Source: Comamonas sp.
GTDB taxonomy: Bacteria; Pseudomonadota; Gammaproteobacteria; Burkholderiales; Burkholderiaceae_C
Assembly: GCA_031277805.1 (NCBI GenBank)
Contig: JAITLR010000009.1
Coordinates: 744,001-808,000, forward strand
Direction of reading: 5' to 3'
DNA length: 64,000 nucleotides
The position numbers were made by a program, and so were the translations under genes. The notes under the pieces are model-generated. The model did not search any database. It was given only the letters and a program-made list of their open reading frames with translations, and was not told where the DNA came from. Below, one piece after another: positions 43,280 through 52,905 of this stretch. Each line of letters begins with the position of its first letter. The first letter of the stretch is position 1.

Positions 43280-43285
43280 GTCAAC

Positions 43286-43324
43286 GCGGATTGCCTGCCC
43301 GAAAGCAGGGCAATGCCGCTTTTT
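43286..43324 (+). terminator. Intrinsic terminator within the mgtC leader (possible attenuator)
   Basis: GCGGATTGCCTGC pairs with GCAGGGCAATGCCGC (two single-base bulges) around CCGAAA, followed by TTTTTC. It lies between leader ORFs 2 and 3, ahead of the genes it could control. Confidence 0.75.
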
Positions 43325-43345
43325 CAAGCCCTTCAAGGAGCACGC

Positions 43346-43495
43346 ATGGACCCCGACCCTAGCCGATCTTGCTGCGCGCCTGATGCCCATGCACAGGTGC
43401 CTGCCATTGCTGCGCGCGTGCCCGCCGTTCAGAGCCCGGGCATGCATTTGTTTTTGCCATACGCCTTCGCGGCCCGGTTGCCCATGACTGTCTGA
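43346..43495 (+). CDS. MgtL-like leader peptide (49 codons)
   Basis: A frame with a strong AAGGAG site six bases before ATG. The product starts MDPDPSRSCC. MgtL peptides of enterobacterial mgtA start MEPDPTPLP or MDPEPTPLP, and such alternating acidic/Pro starts make translating ribosomes fall apart when Mg2+ is low. The rest contains more Pro (VPAIAARVPAVQSPG, LPYAF). It follows an intrinsic terminator and precedes a hairpin and an MgtE-N-like small gene. A Mg2+-sensing leader is inferred from the N-terminus and the mgtC context. Confidence 0.6.
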   Translation: MDPDPSRSCCAPDAHAQVPAIAARVPAVQSPGMHLFLPYAFAARLPMTV

Positions 43496-43503
43496 TGACT
43501 GTC

Positions 43504-43529
43504 GGGCCAAACTCCGGCCGCCCTGGCCC
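43504..43529 (+). promoter_or_regulatory. Hairpin before the ribosome site of the MgtE-N-like ORF
   Basis: GGGCCA / TGGCCC, a 6-bp stem around 14 bases, ending two bases before the AAGGAG of the next ORF. It overlaps the end of the MgtL-like ORF context, where ribosome stalling would matter. Confidence 0.45.
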
Positions 43530-43545
43530 ATCAAGGAGTTAGCCC

Positions 43546-43908
43546 ATGCGACGCCTTCTGCAGCTGAGCCTGCGCCCTATTCACACAATTTCCGCCCCCC
43601 AACAAGGCCTGCAACAGGCCGTGGTCCGTGCCCTGGAACTTCGTCACACCGAGGTGCTGCGCCATCTGGGATCGAACCGGCAAAGCGCCGAATTCGCCTC
43701 CGTACTGGCCACGCTGCCAGCCCGCCAGCGTGATGACGCCCTGTCCTTGCTGGAGCCCCGCCAACGCGAATCCGTGCTCATGCACCTGCCCCGTCAGGCG
43801 CAGAAGCAATGGCATGTGGCAAACACCCCCTCGGCACCCCGCCGCCGTGCCCGTACACGCCCCAGCATCTGGTTGCGCGGCCTCTATCACTCCCTGCGTC
43901 AAGGCTGA
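43546..43908 (+). CDS. Small MgtE-N-domain-like protein
   Basis: A 120-residue soluble protein with an AAGGAG ribosome site. The middle SAEFASVLATLPARQRDDAL and SLLEPRQRESVLMHLP has the helical repeat pattern of the cytosolic N domain of MgtE Mg2+ transporters (L-x3-LP-x2-R-x2-AL-x-LL). The C-terminus is very basic (APRRRARTRPSIWLRG). No membrane part is present. It may act as a Mg2+-related sensor or regulator beside mgtC. The resemblance is from pattern reading and needs a profile check. Confidence 0.55.
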   Translation: MRRLLQLSLRPIHTISAPQQGLQQAVVRALELRHTEVLRHLGSNRQSAEFASVLATLPARQRDDALSLLEPRQRESVLMHLPRQAQKQWHVANTPSAPRRRARTRPSIWLRGLYHSLRQG

Positions 43909-43917
43909 AAAGCCACT

Positions 43918-43945
43918 GACAGCCCGCCAGTCCATGCGGGCTGTC
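43918..43945 (+). promoter_or_regulatory. Hairpin between the MgtE-N-like gene and mgtC
   Basis: GACAGCCCGC / GCGGGCTGTC, a perfect 10-bp stem around eight bases, without a T-run. It may protect or structure the mRNA between the two genes. Confidence 0.6.
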
Positions 43946-44051
43946 ATCGCCGTCATTGCCTGCAGGCTCTATGCTGCATGCTGCCCATGGACAGCTCAAG
44001 GCCAGGTCAACTCCTTCATCGCCACCCGCAACCACGGAAAAACGCCATTGC

Positions 44052-44768
44052 ATGCAATCCCTGCAAAACTTTCATCTGCTCTCGACGCTGAACACCATCC
44101 TGTGCCTGCTGGTGGCCTTTGTCTGCGGCAGCGTCATCGGTCTGGAGCGGCAGATCCGCCAGCGCACGGCAGGCCTGCGTACCAATACATTGGTGGCTGT
44201 CGGTGCCGCCGTATTTGTGGACCTGGCCATGCGCATCTCGGGGGCCGACGGCTCCACCCGCGTGATCTCCTATGTGGTCTCCGGCGTGGGCTTCCTGGGC
44301 GCGGGCGCCATCATGAAGGAAGGCGCCAACATCACGGGGCTGAACACTGCTGCCACGCTTTGGGGTTCGGCTGCTGTCGGCGCCTGCGCGGGCGCGGGCA
44401 TGCTGCCCGAAGCCGGCATTGCCACCTTGTTCGTGCTGGCCAGCAATACTTTGCTGCGACCGGTGGTCAACTACATAGACCGCCATCCCGTCGCCGAACA
44501 CGCCAGCGAGGCCACCTACTATGTCTATGCCATCTGCCAGCGTGAGGTGCAGGCCGATGTGCGCGAACGCCTGCAGGATCTGCTGGAAGCCGCCAACTAT
44601 CCCGTGCGTACGGTATCCAAGCACGACATTCCGCCGAACAACTGCGAGGTCGAGGCCGAGCTGTTTGCCACGGCCGTCCATGCCGAGGAACTGGATCAGG
44701 TGCTGACACAGATAGAAGCCATGCCCGGCGTGGTGCAGGCATTCTGGAACGCAGGGCCTCAGAACTAA
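44052..44768 (+). CDS. mgtC: MgtC/SapB-family inner-membrane protein
   Basis: A 238-residue protein. The N-terminal four or five helices carry the MgtC signature LVAFVCGSVIGLERQIRQRTAGLRT in blocks, with VGFLGAGAIMKEG and GLNTAATLWGSAAVG. The C-terminal 90 residues are a soluble ACT-like domain. MgtC proteins support growth in low Mg2+ and, in Salmonella, restrain the F1Fo ATPase. The ATG used opens the first helix; its ribosome site is weak (ACGGAAA), so translation may depend on upstream ORFs. A REP-like element follows immediately. Confidence 0.9.
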   Translation: MQSLQNFHLLSTLNTILCLLVAFVCGSVIGLERQIRQRTAGLRTNTLVAVGAAVFVDLAMRISGADGSTRVISYVVSGVGFLGAGAIMKEGANITGLNTAATLWGSAAVGACAGAGMLPEAGIATLFVLASNTLLRPVVNYIDRHPVAEHASEATYYVYAICQREVQADVRERLQDLLEAANYPVRTVSKHDIPPNNCEVEAELFATAVHAEELDQVLTQIEAMPGVVQAFWNAGPQN

Positions 44769-44769
44769 G

Positions 44770-44848
44770 CCCCCCTGAGCCGCTTTGCGGCTTCCCCCCA
44801 AGGGGACGACGGCCTTTGCTGCAGGGCGGCCCTTGCTGGCCGTCTCGC
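44770..44848 (+). repeat. REP-like element, family B, copy 4
   Basis: CCCCCTGAGCCGCTTTGCGG, then CCCCCCAAGGGGACGACGG, CTTTGCTGCAGGGCGGCCC and TTGCTGGCCGTCTC. It lies between the convergent ends of mgtC and ruvB. Confidence 0.88.
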
Positions 44849-44867
44849 ACCAGCGAGTGCGCCAGCT

Positions 44868-45962
44868 TTATGCCGAATCGTCTGCGGGAGCCTTCAGGCC
44901 CAGATGGCGGTAGGCGGCCTGCGTGGCCATTCGTCCGCGTGGCGTGCGCTGCAAAAAGCCCTGCTGGATCAGATAGGGCTCGATCACGTCCTCAATGGTG
45001 CCGGACTCCTCGCCAATGCTGGCCGCGATATTGTCCAGGCCAACCGGACCTCCATCGAATCGGTGCACCACGGCTTCGAGCAGCTTGCGGTCCATGATGT
45101 CAAAGCCCTGGGGGTCCACATCAAGCATGGCCAGTGCCTTGTCGGCGATCTCGCGGGTAATGCGGCCATCGCCCTTGACGTCGGCATAGTCACGCACACG
45201 GCGCAGCAGGCGGTTCGCGATACGCGGCGTACCGCGCGAGCGGCGTGCAATCTCGAAGCAGCCTTCCTCGTCAATCGGCGCATTGAGCAAACCCGCGCTG
45301 CGCTTGACGATGCGCGAGAGTTCCTCGGAAGTATAGAACTCCAGCCGCGCCACGATGCCGAAGCGATCGCGCAGCGGGTTCGTGAGCATGCCGGCGCGCG
45401 TGGTCGCGCCCACCAGCGTAAAGGGCTGCAGGTCCAGCTTGATGGAGCGCGCAGCCGGGCCTTCGCCGATCATGATGTCGATCTGGTAGTCCTCCAGCGC
45501 CGGGTAGAGGATTTCCTCGACCACCGGACTCAGGCGGTGAATCTCGTCGATGAACAGCACATCGTTGGGCTCGAGATTGGTCAACAGCGCCGCCAGGTCC
45601 TTGGGCTTTTCCAGCACCGGACCGCTGGTCTGGCGCAGATTCACGCCCAACTCGGCCGCGATGATGTGGGAGAGCGTGGTCTTGCCCAGCCCCGGCGGGC
45701 CGAACAGCAGCACATGATCGAGCGCCTCGCTGCGCTTCTTGGCTGCGCTGATAAAGATCTCGAGCTGCTCGCGCGCCTTGGCCTGGCCCACATATTCGTC
45801 AAGCTGCTTGGGACGCAGAGCACGCTCCAGCGCTTCCTCGCCCATGAAGGCGCTGCCTGCCGACACCACGCGTGGCGCCGGCTCGCGCAATGCGTCACGC
45901 GATGAATCACGCACTGGCTTGGGGGATGGCGTTGCCGCAAATTCGTCCACATGAATCGTCAT
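44868..45962 (-). CDS. ruvB: Holliday junction branch-migration ATPase
   Basis: Hexameric motor that drives Holliday junction migration with RuvA. A 364-residue protein. It has Walker [14 protein letters not shown], Walker [11 protein letters not shown], the sensor [18 protein letters not shown] and the C-terminal winged helix ending [15 protein letters not shown]. An N-terminal tail of about 40 residues precedes the core. The ATG at MTIHVDEF was chosen. RuvA is not adjacent but 4.7 kb upstream on the same strand. Confidence 0.96.
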   Translation of the reverse strand: MTIHVDEFAATPSPKPVRDSSRDALREPAPRVVSAGSAFMGEEALERALRPKQLDEYVGQAKAREQLEIFISAAKKRSEALDHVLLFGPPGLGKTTLSHIIAAELGVNLRQTSGPVLEKPKDLAALLTNLEPNDVLFIDEIHRLSPVVEEILYPALEDYQIDIMIGEGPAARSIKLDLQPFTLVGATTRAGMLTNPLRDRFGIVARLEFYTSEELSRIVKRSAGLLNAPIDEEGCFEIARRSRGTPRIANRLLRRVRDYADVKGDGRITREIADKALAMLDVDPQGFDIMDRKLLEAVVHRFDGGPVGLDNIAASIGEESGTIEDVIEPYLIQQGFLQRTPRGRMATQAAYRHLGLKAPADDSA

Positions 45963-46149
45963 AGACCTCAATTGTGCCGTGCATCGGCATCGCACCGTTG
46001 CGCCCAGGCTGTTCGCGCCGCTGTCATGTCACAGCTTCGTCACAGATGTTTCACAGAATGCAGCGCAAACGCCCCGCGCAGTTCTGCGCGGCAGATACAT
46101 CGATGCGCCTGCACCGATATCCCCACCATCTCTTCCTGAAGCCCCCTCC

Positions 46150-48381
<2,232 letters not shown>

Positions 48382-48499
48382 GCACGCAAGCAAAGGGCTG
48401 GCAAGAATGCAGTAGGCGGGACAACAGCAGGGCGAATGAAGGATGGCGAACAATCCATGGCATCGTAGAGACCACGCACATGTTCTTAAAGGCTTTGCC

Positions 48500-49036
48500 A
48501 TGCTCAAGATCCATCAGCTCGCCCCTTGGCTGCTCGCCGTCCTGCTAGCCCCCGCTGCCCAGGCCGCACTCAAGGTCGGCGATATCGCCCCCGTTTTCAA
48601 GACGCCTGCCGCTGTCGCCGGCAAGGCCTTTGACTTTGACATGAGCGCCGCCCTCAAGAAAGGGCCGGTGGTGCTGTATTTCTTTCCCAAGGCCTTTACC
48701 GAGGGCTGCACGCTGGAAGCCCATGCCTTTGCCGAAGCCACGCCCCAGTTCGCGGCCATGAAAGCCACGGTGGTGGGCATGTCGCATGACGATATCGACA
48801 CCCTCAAGCGCTTCTCCACCGAGGCCTGCCGCGACCAGTTCGCCGTGGCTTCGGACCCTCAGGCCGCCACCATCAAGGCCTATGACGCGGCGGCCGCCGC
48901 CAACCCGGCCAGGGCCGACCGCATCTCCTATGTGGTGGGCCAGGACGGCAAGGTGAAATTTGCGCTTGTCAGCAGCGACCCGCTGGCCCATGTGGAGCAG
49001 ACCAGGGCCGCCGTCAAGCAATTGATGGCCAGATAG
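48500..49036 (+). CDS. Exported peroxiredoxin (AhpC/TSA, BCP-like)
   Basis: A 178-residue protein with a signal peptide (PWLLAVLLAPAAQAA) and a peroxiredoxin fold. The peroxidatic Cys is Cys70 in FFPKAFTEGCTLEAHAFAE, and a second Cys in STEACRDQFAV could resolve it. It reduces peroxides, here probably in the periplasm. The internal ATG starting the signal peptide was chosen. The neighbouring exported proteins are unrelated in sequence. Confidence 0.9.
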   Translation: MLKIHQLAPWLLAVLLAPAAQAALKVGDIAPVFKTPAAVAGKAFDFDMSAALKKGPVVLYFFPKAFTEGCTLEAHAFAEATPQFAAMKATVVGMSHDDIDTLKRFSTEACRDQFAVASDPQAATIKAYDAAAAANPARADRISYVVGQDGKVKFALVSSDPLAHVEQTRAAVKQLMAR

Positions 49037-49049
49037 CCCCGGTCCTCGC

Positions 49050-50621
49050 CTACTGCGCCAGCCAGTTGCCGATCTGGCTGCTGAAGGCCCTGTCAAAGCG
49101 GCTGTAGACATCGGAGCCGCCCTTGGCCGTGCACGAGCTGCTACCGCCAGACAGTGTGCCGACAACGCGACCGGCCACAAAGATGGGCGAGCCGCTGCTG
49201 CCGCCTTCGGTAATGCCCTTGCTCCAGCCAACGTTCACAAAATCACTCTGGGCATTGCCAGGGTCACAGATGAGGCTGCCGCCGTTCAGGCTGCAGTTTC
49301 TGTAGCTCTGCACCTGGCCTTCGCTGTATTTGAGCAAATCGCCTTGCGGGTGATGCAGGCCGTAAATGGCCGTCCCGATCACTGCCGTGCCTCTCGCATC
49401 CCAGCCCGCCAACGTCACACCGGCAGGTGCAGCTTCATTGAGCCGCATCAGCGTGATGTCGTTTGCCACCGCCGCATACAGCAGGGTGGCGCCGCGCTGC
49501 AGCGCCTTGGTCTGGGCGCTGGGTTCAAAGCTGTTGCAACTTGCCGAGCGGAAGAACCAGTCGGTACGCAGCGACGTGGCCGATGCCTGTGTCGAGATGC
49601 AGTGATTGGCCGAGAGGAAATACGGCGTGTAATCGAGCTTGGTGTTGTTGAGCAGGGAACCCGTGCAGTAGTAGTAGCGACTGTCCGACCCCACATAAGT
49701 CATGCGCGCCACGGCATTGCGCTCGATTGCATACTGATCGGCGCAGCTGGCATCGAGTTCGCAGCTCGCGGCATCGCCCACATTTCTGGGTACGTAGTTC
49801 TCGCGCAGCTCGACGTCCATGGGCAAGGCCAGATTGGCATAGGCATGAGTGAGCGTGGGAATGGCGATCCGCAACTGCGAGCTCGGCACCCCTGCAGGCA
49901 GTCCTATCTCCAGCGTGACCTCCTCGGCTCCCAGGTCTGGAGTCCACCAGATGCTGGCGGCCTGGGTGTTGCCATCGACACGACGGTTGCGGGCAATGGC
50001 CTCGTTGATGGCCTTGCCCGTGGTCTCGAACCCGGTCTGGCTGCGATCCTGCCGGTACAGCCTGATCTGGGCAGTATCGGGCAGCGCATCGACCACCAGC
50101 CCCAGCCGCAGGCCATGGGCACCGCCCGAAGTGATGCTGATCGCGGCCACCTGCCCACCATCTGGGGTCTGGGTCCACCGCAGCGAACGCGCCAGATCGC
50201 CTGCAGACTGCAGCGAGGACAGCACCCGAGGCGCCCCTATCTGCATGGGCATACCGGGCATGGGCATGACCACCGCGGGCGCATCATTCCACTGCGGCAA
50301 TGCCAGGTTGATGGCCTTGGGCCGCACGGCCATGGATGCCACCGCCACCCCTTTGGCCGCAGCCGCAGACTGTGCGGCGGGCATGATCAGCGAGTCCAGC
50401 ACACGGGCCGTGGGCGGACCCGACGGGGGAGTGATCTCTGTGGGTCCGCCACCGGGCGTGCCACCACCATCAACGACCGTCCCGCCTCCGCCCCCTCCAC
50501 CAGGGCCTGGGCCCGGGTCAGGAACACTGCCTCCACCGCCGCCACCGCAAGCGGTCAGCAGAGCCAACACCAAGCTTGCGCATCGAGAGGGAATGCGCTT
50601 GCCCTGTATCCACCAACGCAT
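49050..50621 (-). CDS. Exported trypsin-like serine protease (lysyl endopeptidase-like), lipoprotein
   Basis: A 523-residue protein. The signal peptide ends in the lipobox LLTAC, then a long Gly/Pro linker. A prodomain-like region runs to about residue 280. The chymotrypsin-fold protease has His in FLSANHC, Asp in ANDITLMRL and Ser in EGGSSGSPIF, the order seen in Achromobacter lysyl endopeptidase. Cys pairs (CTGS, CSLNGGSLIC) suggest disulfides. Cleavage preference cannot be assigned. It ends 13 bases from the convergent peroxiredoxin gene. Confidence 0.88.
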   Translation of the reverse strand: MRWWIQGKRIPSRCASLVLALLTACGGGGGGSVPDPGPGPGGGGGGGTVVDGGGTPGGGPTEITPPSGPPTARVLDSLIMPAAQSAAAAKGVAVASMAVRPKAINLALPQWNDAPAVVMPMPGMPMQIGAPRVLSSLQSAGDLARSLRWTQTPDGGQVAAISITSGGAHGLRLGLVVDALPDTAQIRLYRQDRSQTGFETTGKAINEAIARNRRVDGNTQAASIWWTPDLGAEEVTLEIGLPAGVPSSQLRIAIPTLTHAYANLALPMDVELRENYVPRNVGDAASCELDASCADQYAIERNAVARMTYVGSDSRYYYCTGSLLNNTKLDYTPYFLSANHCISTQASATSLRTDWFFRSASCNSFEPSAQTKALQRGATLLYAAVANDITLMRLNEAAPAGVTLAGWDARGTAVIGTAIYGLHHPQGDLLKYSEGQVQSYRNCSLNGGSLICDPGNAQSDFVNVGWSKGITEGGSSGSPIFVAGRVVGTLSGGSSSCTAKGGSDVYSRFDRAFSSQIGNWLAQ

Positions 50622-50670
50622 ATCGTGTTCTCCTGCAGTTCACGATCGGACTGGCACAGGGCCAGCGAAG

Positions 50671-51246
50671 CTATTTGGTCAAAGCCTTGAGCGCGAGCTT
50701 AATGCCCTCGCTCACCCCTACATCGGGTGGGAGTTTTTTGAGAGCGGCAGAGGCTTCCTTGTCCGAATACCCCAAGGCCATCAGCGCCTGCTGAATGTCG
50801 TTCTGATCATTGTTATTGGCAAACAGCGACTGCGCACCCGTGTCAGCGCCGATCTTGCCCTTGAGTTCAAGCAGCAGGCGCTCGGCCGTCTTCTTGCCTA
50901 TGCCCGGCACCTTGACCAATCGCCCTGCTTCCTGCTGTGATACCGCTTCCGCGAGATCATCGATGCTCATGCCGCTGAGCACGGCCAGCGCCATGCGTGG
51001 GCCGACACCGGTGATCTTGATGAGTTCACGGAATGTCTGACGTTCGCGGGCCGTGGCAAAGCCGAACAGCAGCTGCGCATCCTCACGCACCACAAAATGG
51101 GTGAGCAATGCCACCTTGGTGCCGTTGGCTGGCAGGTTGTAGAAGGTGCTCATGGGCACCTGCACCTCATAGCCCACACCGCCGCAGTCCACCAGGACCT
51201 CCGGTGGGTTTTTCTCCAGCAGCGTTCCCGTCAATTTACCTATCAT
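50671..51246 (-). CDS. ruvA: Holliday junction DNA-binding protein RuvA
   Basis: Tetrameric protein that holds the four-way junction for RuvB. A 191-residue protein with an OB-fold N-terminus ([20 protein letters not shown]), two helix-hairpin-helix motifs ([16 protein letters not shown] and [17 protein letters not shown]) and a C-terminal RuvB-binding domain ([20 protein letters not shown]). The start at MIGKL is universal in the family. The phoH gene starts close by on the other strand. Confidence 0.96.
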   Translation of the reverse strand: MIGKLTGTLLEKNPPEVLVDCGGVGYEVQVPMSTFYNLPANGTKVALLTHFVVREDAQLLFGFATARERQTFRELIKITGVGPRMALAVLSGMSIDDLAEAVSQQEAGRLVKVPGIGKKTAERLLLELKGKIGADTGAQSLFANNNDQNDIQQALMALGYSDKEASAALKKLPPDVGVSEGIKLALKALTK

Positions 51247-51296
51247 TGATGTCCTTTGCCGCACTGTGCGGCGATTCTTTTCGAGAAATTATCCGC

Positions 51297-52310
51297 GTGA
51301 TCCTGCGCCATACATTCACACCCCATAACAACACGCGCCTGACCCACCTCTGCGGTCCGGCGGACGCGCATCTGCGCACCATCGAAATCGCGCTGGGCGT
51401 CAAGATCGCCCATCGCCATGAGCAGTTCAAGATCGATGGACCCAAGGCCAAGGCCAATGAAGCGCTGGAGCTGCTGCAGGCTCTGTACGAGATCGCCGAC
51501 GACGTGATTGCCGACGATACCCTGCAATTGATGCTCGCGGGCGATGCCGAGATGCTGGAAGCCGACACGGCGGCCCCGCAGCTGACCACGCGTCGCGCCG
51601 ACCTGCGCGCACGCACGCCCAACCAGGCGCTGTATCTGGAAAACATCGCCAGACACGACATCACCTTCGGCATAGGCCCTGCCGGTACCGGCAAGACCTA
51701 TCTGGCCGTGGCCTGCGCCGTGGATGCGCTGGAGCGCAGCGCCGTGCAGCGCATCGTGCTGACCCGCCCGGCCGTGGAAGCTGGCGAGCGCCTGGGCTTT
51801 CTGCCCGGCGACCTGACGCAGAAGGTCGATCCCTATCTGCGCCCGCTGTACGACGCGCTCTACGACCTCATGGGCTATGACAAGGTGCAAAAAGCCTTCG
51901 AGCGCAATGCGTTGGAGATTGCACCGCTGGCCTTCATGCGCGGGCGCACGCTGAACAACGCCTTCGTGATCCTGGACGAGGCCCAGAACACCACGCCCGA
52001 GCAGATGAAGATGTTTCTGACCCGCATCGGCTTTGGCGCCAAGGCCGTGGTCACGGGCGATGTCAGCCAGATCGACCTGCCCAAGGGCGCACCCAGCGGC
52101 CTGATCGATGCCGAGCGCGTCCTGAAGCGCGTCAAGGGCATCTCCATCAACCACTTCACCAGTGCTGACGTGGTGCGCCACCCGCTGGTGGCCCGCATTG
52201 TCGACGCCTACGATGCGCGCGGTCGCGTGGCCGAAGGTACCTCGGCCCCCAAGCCCCGCAGCAGCGGCACCCGCACGGCTCGCCCTCTGCCCACAGCAGA
52301 TGAGCTTTAA
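51297..52310 (+). CDS. ybeZ: PhoH-family ATPase (YbeZ-like)
   Basis: A 337-residue cytosolic ATPase. Walker A is FGIGPAGTGKTYLAVACAV and Walker B is NAFVILDEAQNTTPEQMKM; VVTGDVSQIDLPKG follows. GTG was chosen because the protein then opens VILRHTFTPHNNTRL, as relatives do; an ATG 48 bases upstream, only two bases from the ruvA start, would add 16 residues. PhoH/YbeZ works with YbeY in ribosome and rRNA metabolism, and ybeY follows. Confidence 0.92.
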   Translation: MILRHTFTPHNNTRLTHLCGPADAHLRTIEIALGVKIAHRHEQFKIDGPKAKANEALELLQALYEIADDVIADDTLQLMLAGDAEMLEADTAAPQLTTRRADLRARTPNQALYLENIARHDITFGIGPAGTGKTYLAVACAVDALERSAVQRIVLTRPAVEAGERLGFLPGDLTQKVDPYLRPLYDALYDLMGYDKVQKAFERNALEIAPLAFMRGRTLNNAFVILDEAQNTTPEQMKMFLTRIGFGAKAVVTGDVSQIDLPKGAPSGLIDAERVLKRVKGISINHFTSADVVRHPLVARIVDAYDARGRVAEGTSAPKPRSSGTRTARPLPTADEL

Positions 52311-52320
52311 TCCAATAGGA

Positions 52321-52382
52321 CGCAAACAAGGACGCGGCCTTGGGACGCCTCTCTTGCTCGCACCTGATTTGCGTCAGTCGTT
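52321..52382. repeat. Dispersed repeat family C, copy 2
   Basis: ACGCAAACAAGGACGCGGCC at the left and GATTTGCGTCAGTCGT at the right, with a shorter interior than the copy at 37047. It fills half of the phoH-ybeY spacer. Confidence 0.6.
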
Positions 52383-52388
52383 TCAAAT

Positions 52389-52410
52389 TTCATAGCTGCT
52401 TGCGCTTGCC
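52389..52410. repeat. Family A repeat fragment
   Basis: TTTCATAGCTGCTTGCGCTT, directly after the family C copy and before ybeY. Confidence 0.5.
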
Positions 52411-52431
52411 ACACCTGCGCCACAGGCCAAA

Positions 52432-52890
52432 ATGTCTTTAAATCAACTGCAACTGTCGCTGCAATTCGGCGCCAGCACCGAAGCCTCTGCTCACCGCGAA
52501 CTGCTGAGCCGCGCTCGCGTTACCCGCTGGATTCGTCATGCGCTGGCCGTGGATGCCGAGATCACGGTACGCATCGTCGATACCGAAGAGGGCCAGAAGC
52601 TCAACCGCGAGTACCGCCAAAAGGACTACGCGACCAATGTGCTGACCTTCGACTATCAGCAAGAGCCCACGGTGATGGCCGATCTGGTGCTCTGCGCCCC
52701 CGTGGTGGAGCGCGAAGCCCTGGAGCAGAACAAGACGCTGGAAGAGCATTACGCCCATCTGCTGGTGCACGGCACGCTGCATGCCCAGGGCTGGGACCAC
52801 GAGACCAGCGAGGAAGATGCCGAAGAGATGGAGGCTTACGAGACCGACATCATGAAAGAGATGGGCTACGAAGATCCATACGCCAAGTAA
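52432..52890 (+). CDS. ybeY: Endoribonuclease YbeY (rRNA maturation factor)
   Basis: A 152-residue zinc metallo-RNase needed for 16S rRNA 3' end maturation and 70S quality control. It has the zinc motif [14 protein letters not shown] (H-x3-H-x5-H) and the upstream signature [19 protein letters not shown] short acidic C-terminus ends the protein. It follows phoH after 121 bases containing repeats, so the pair may still be one transcript. Confidence 0.96.
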   Translation: MSLNQLQLSLQFGASTEASAHRELLSRARVTRWIRHALAVDAEITVRIVDTEEGQKLNREYRQKDYATNVLTFDYQQEPTVMADLVLCAPVVEREALEQNKTLEEHYAHLLVHGTLHAQGWDHETSEEDAEEMEAYETDIMKEMGYEDPYAK

Positions 52891-52905
52891 GCTGCGCCCC
52901 CGGCC

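Noticed and set aside
42774..44051. A Mg2+ M-box or yybP-type riboswitch in the mgtC leader
   Set aside because: I looked for the conserved cores and multi-helix layout but did not see them. The region is filled with small ORFs and simple hairpins. A covariance-model search would settle it.
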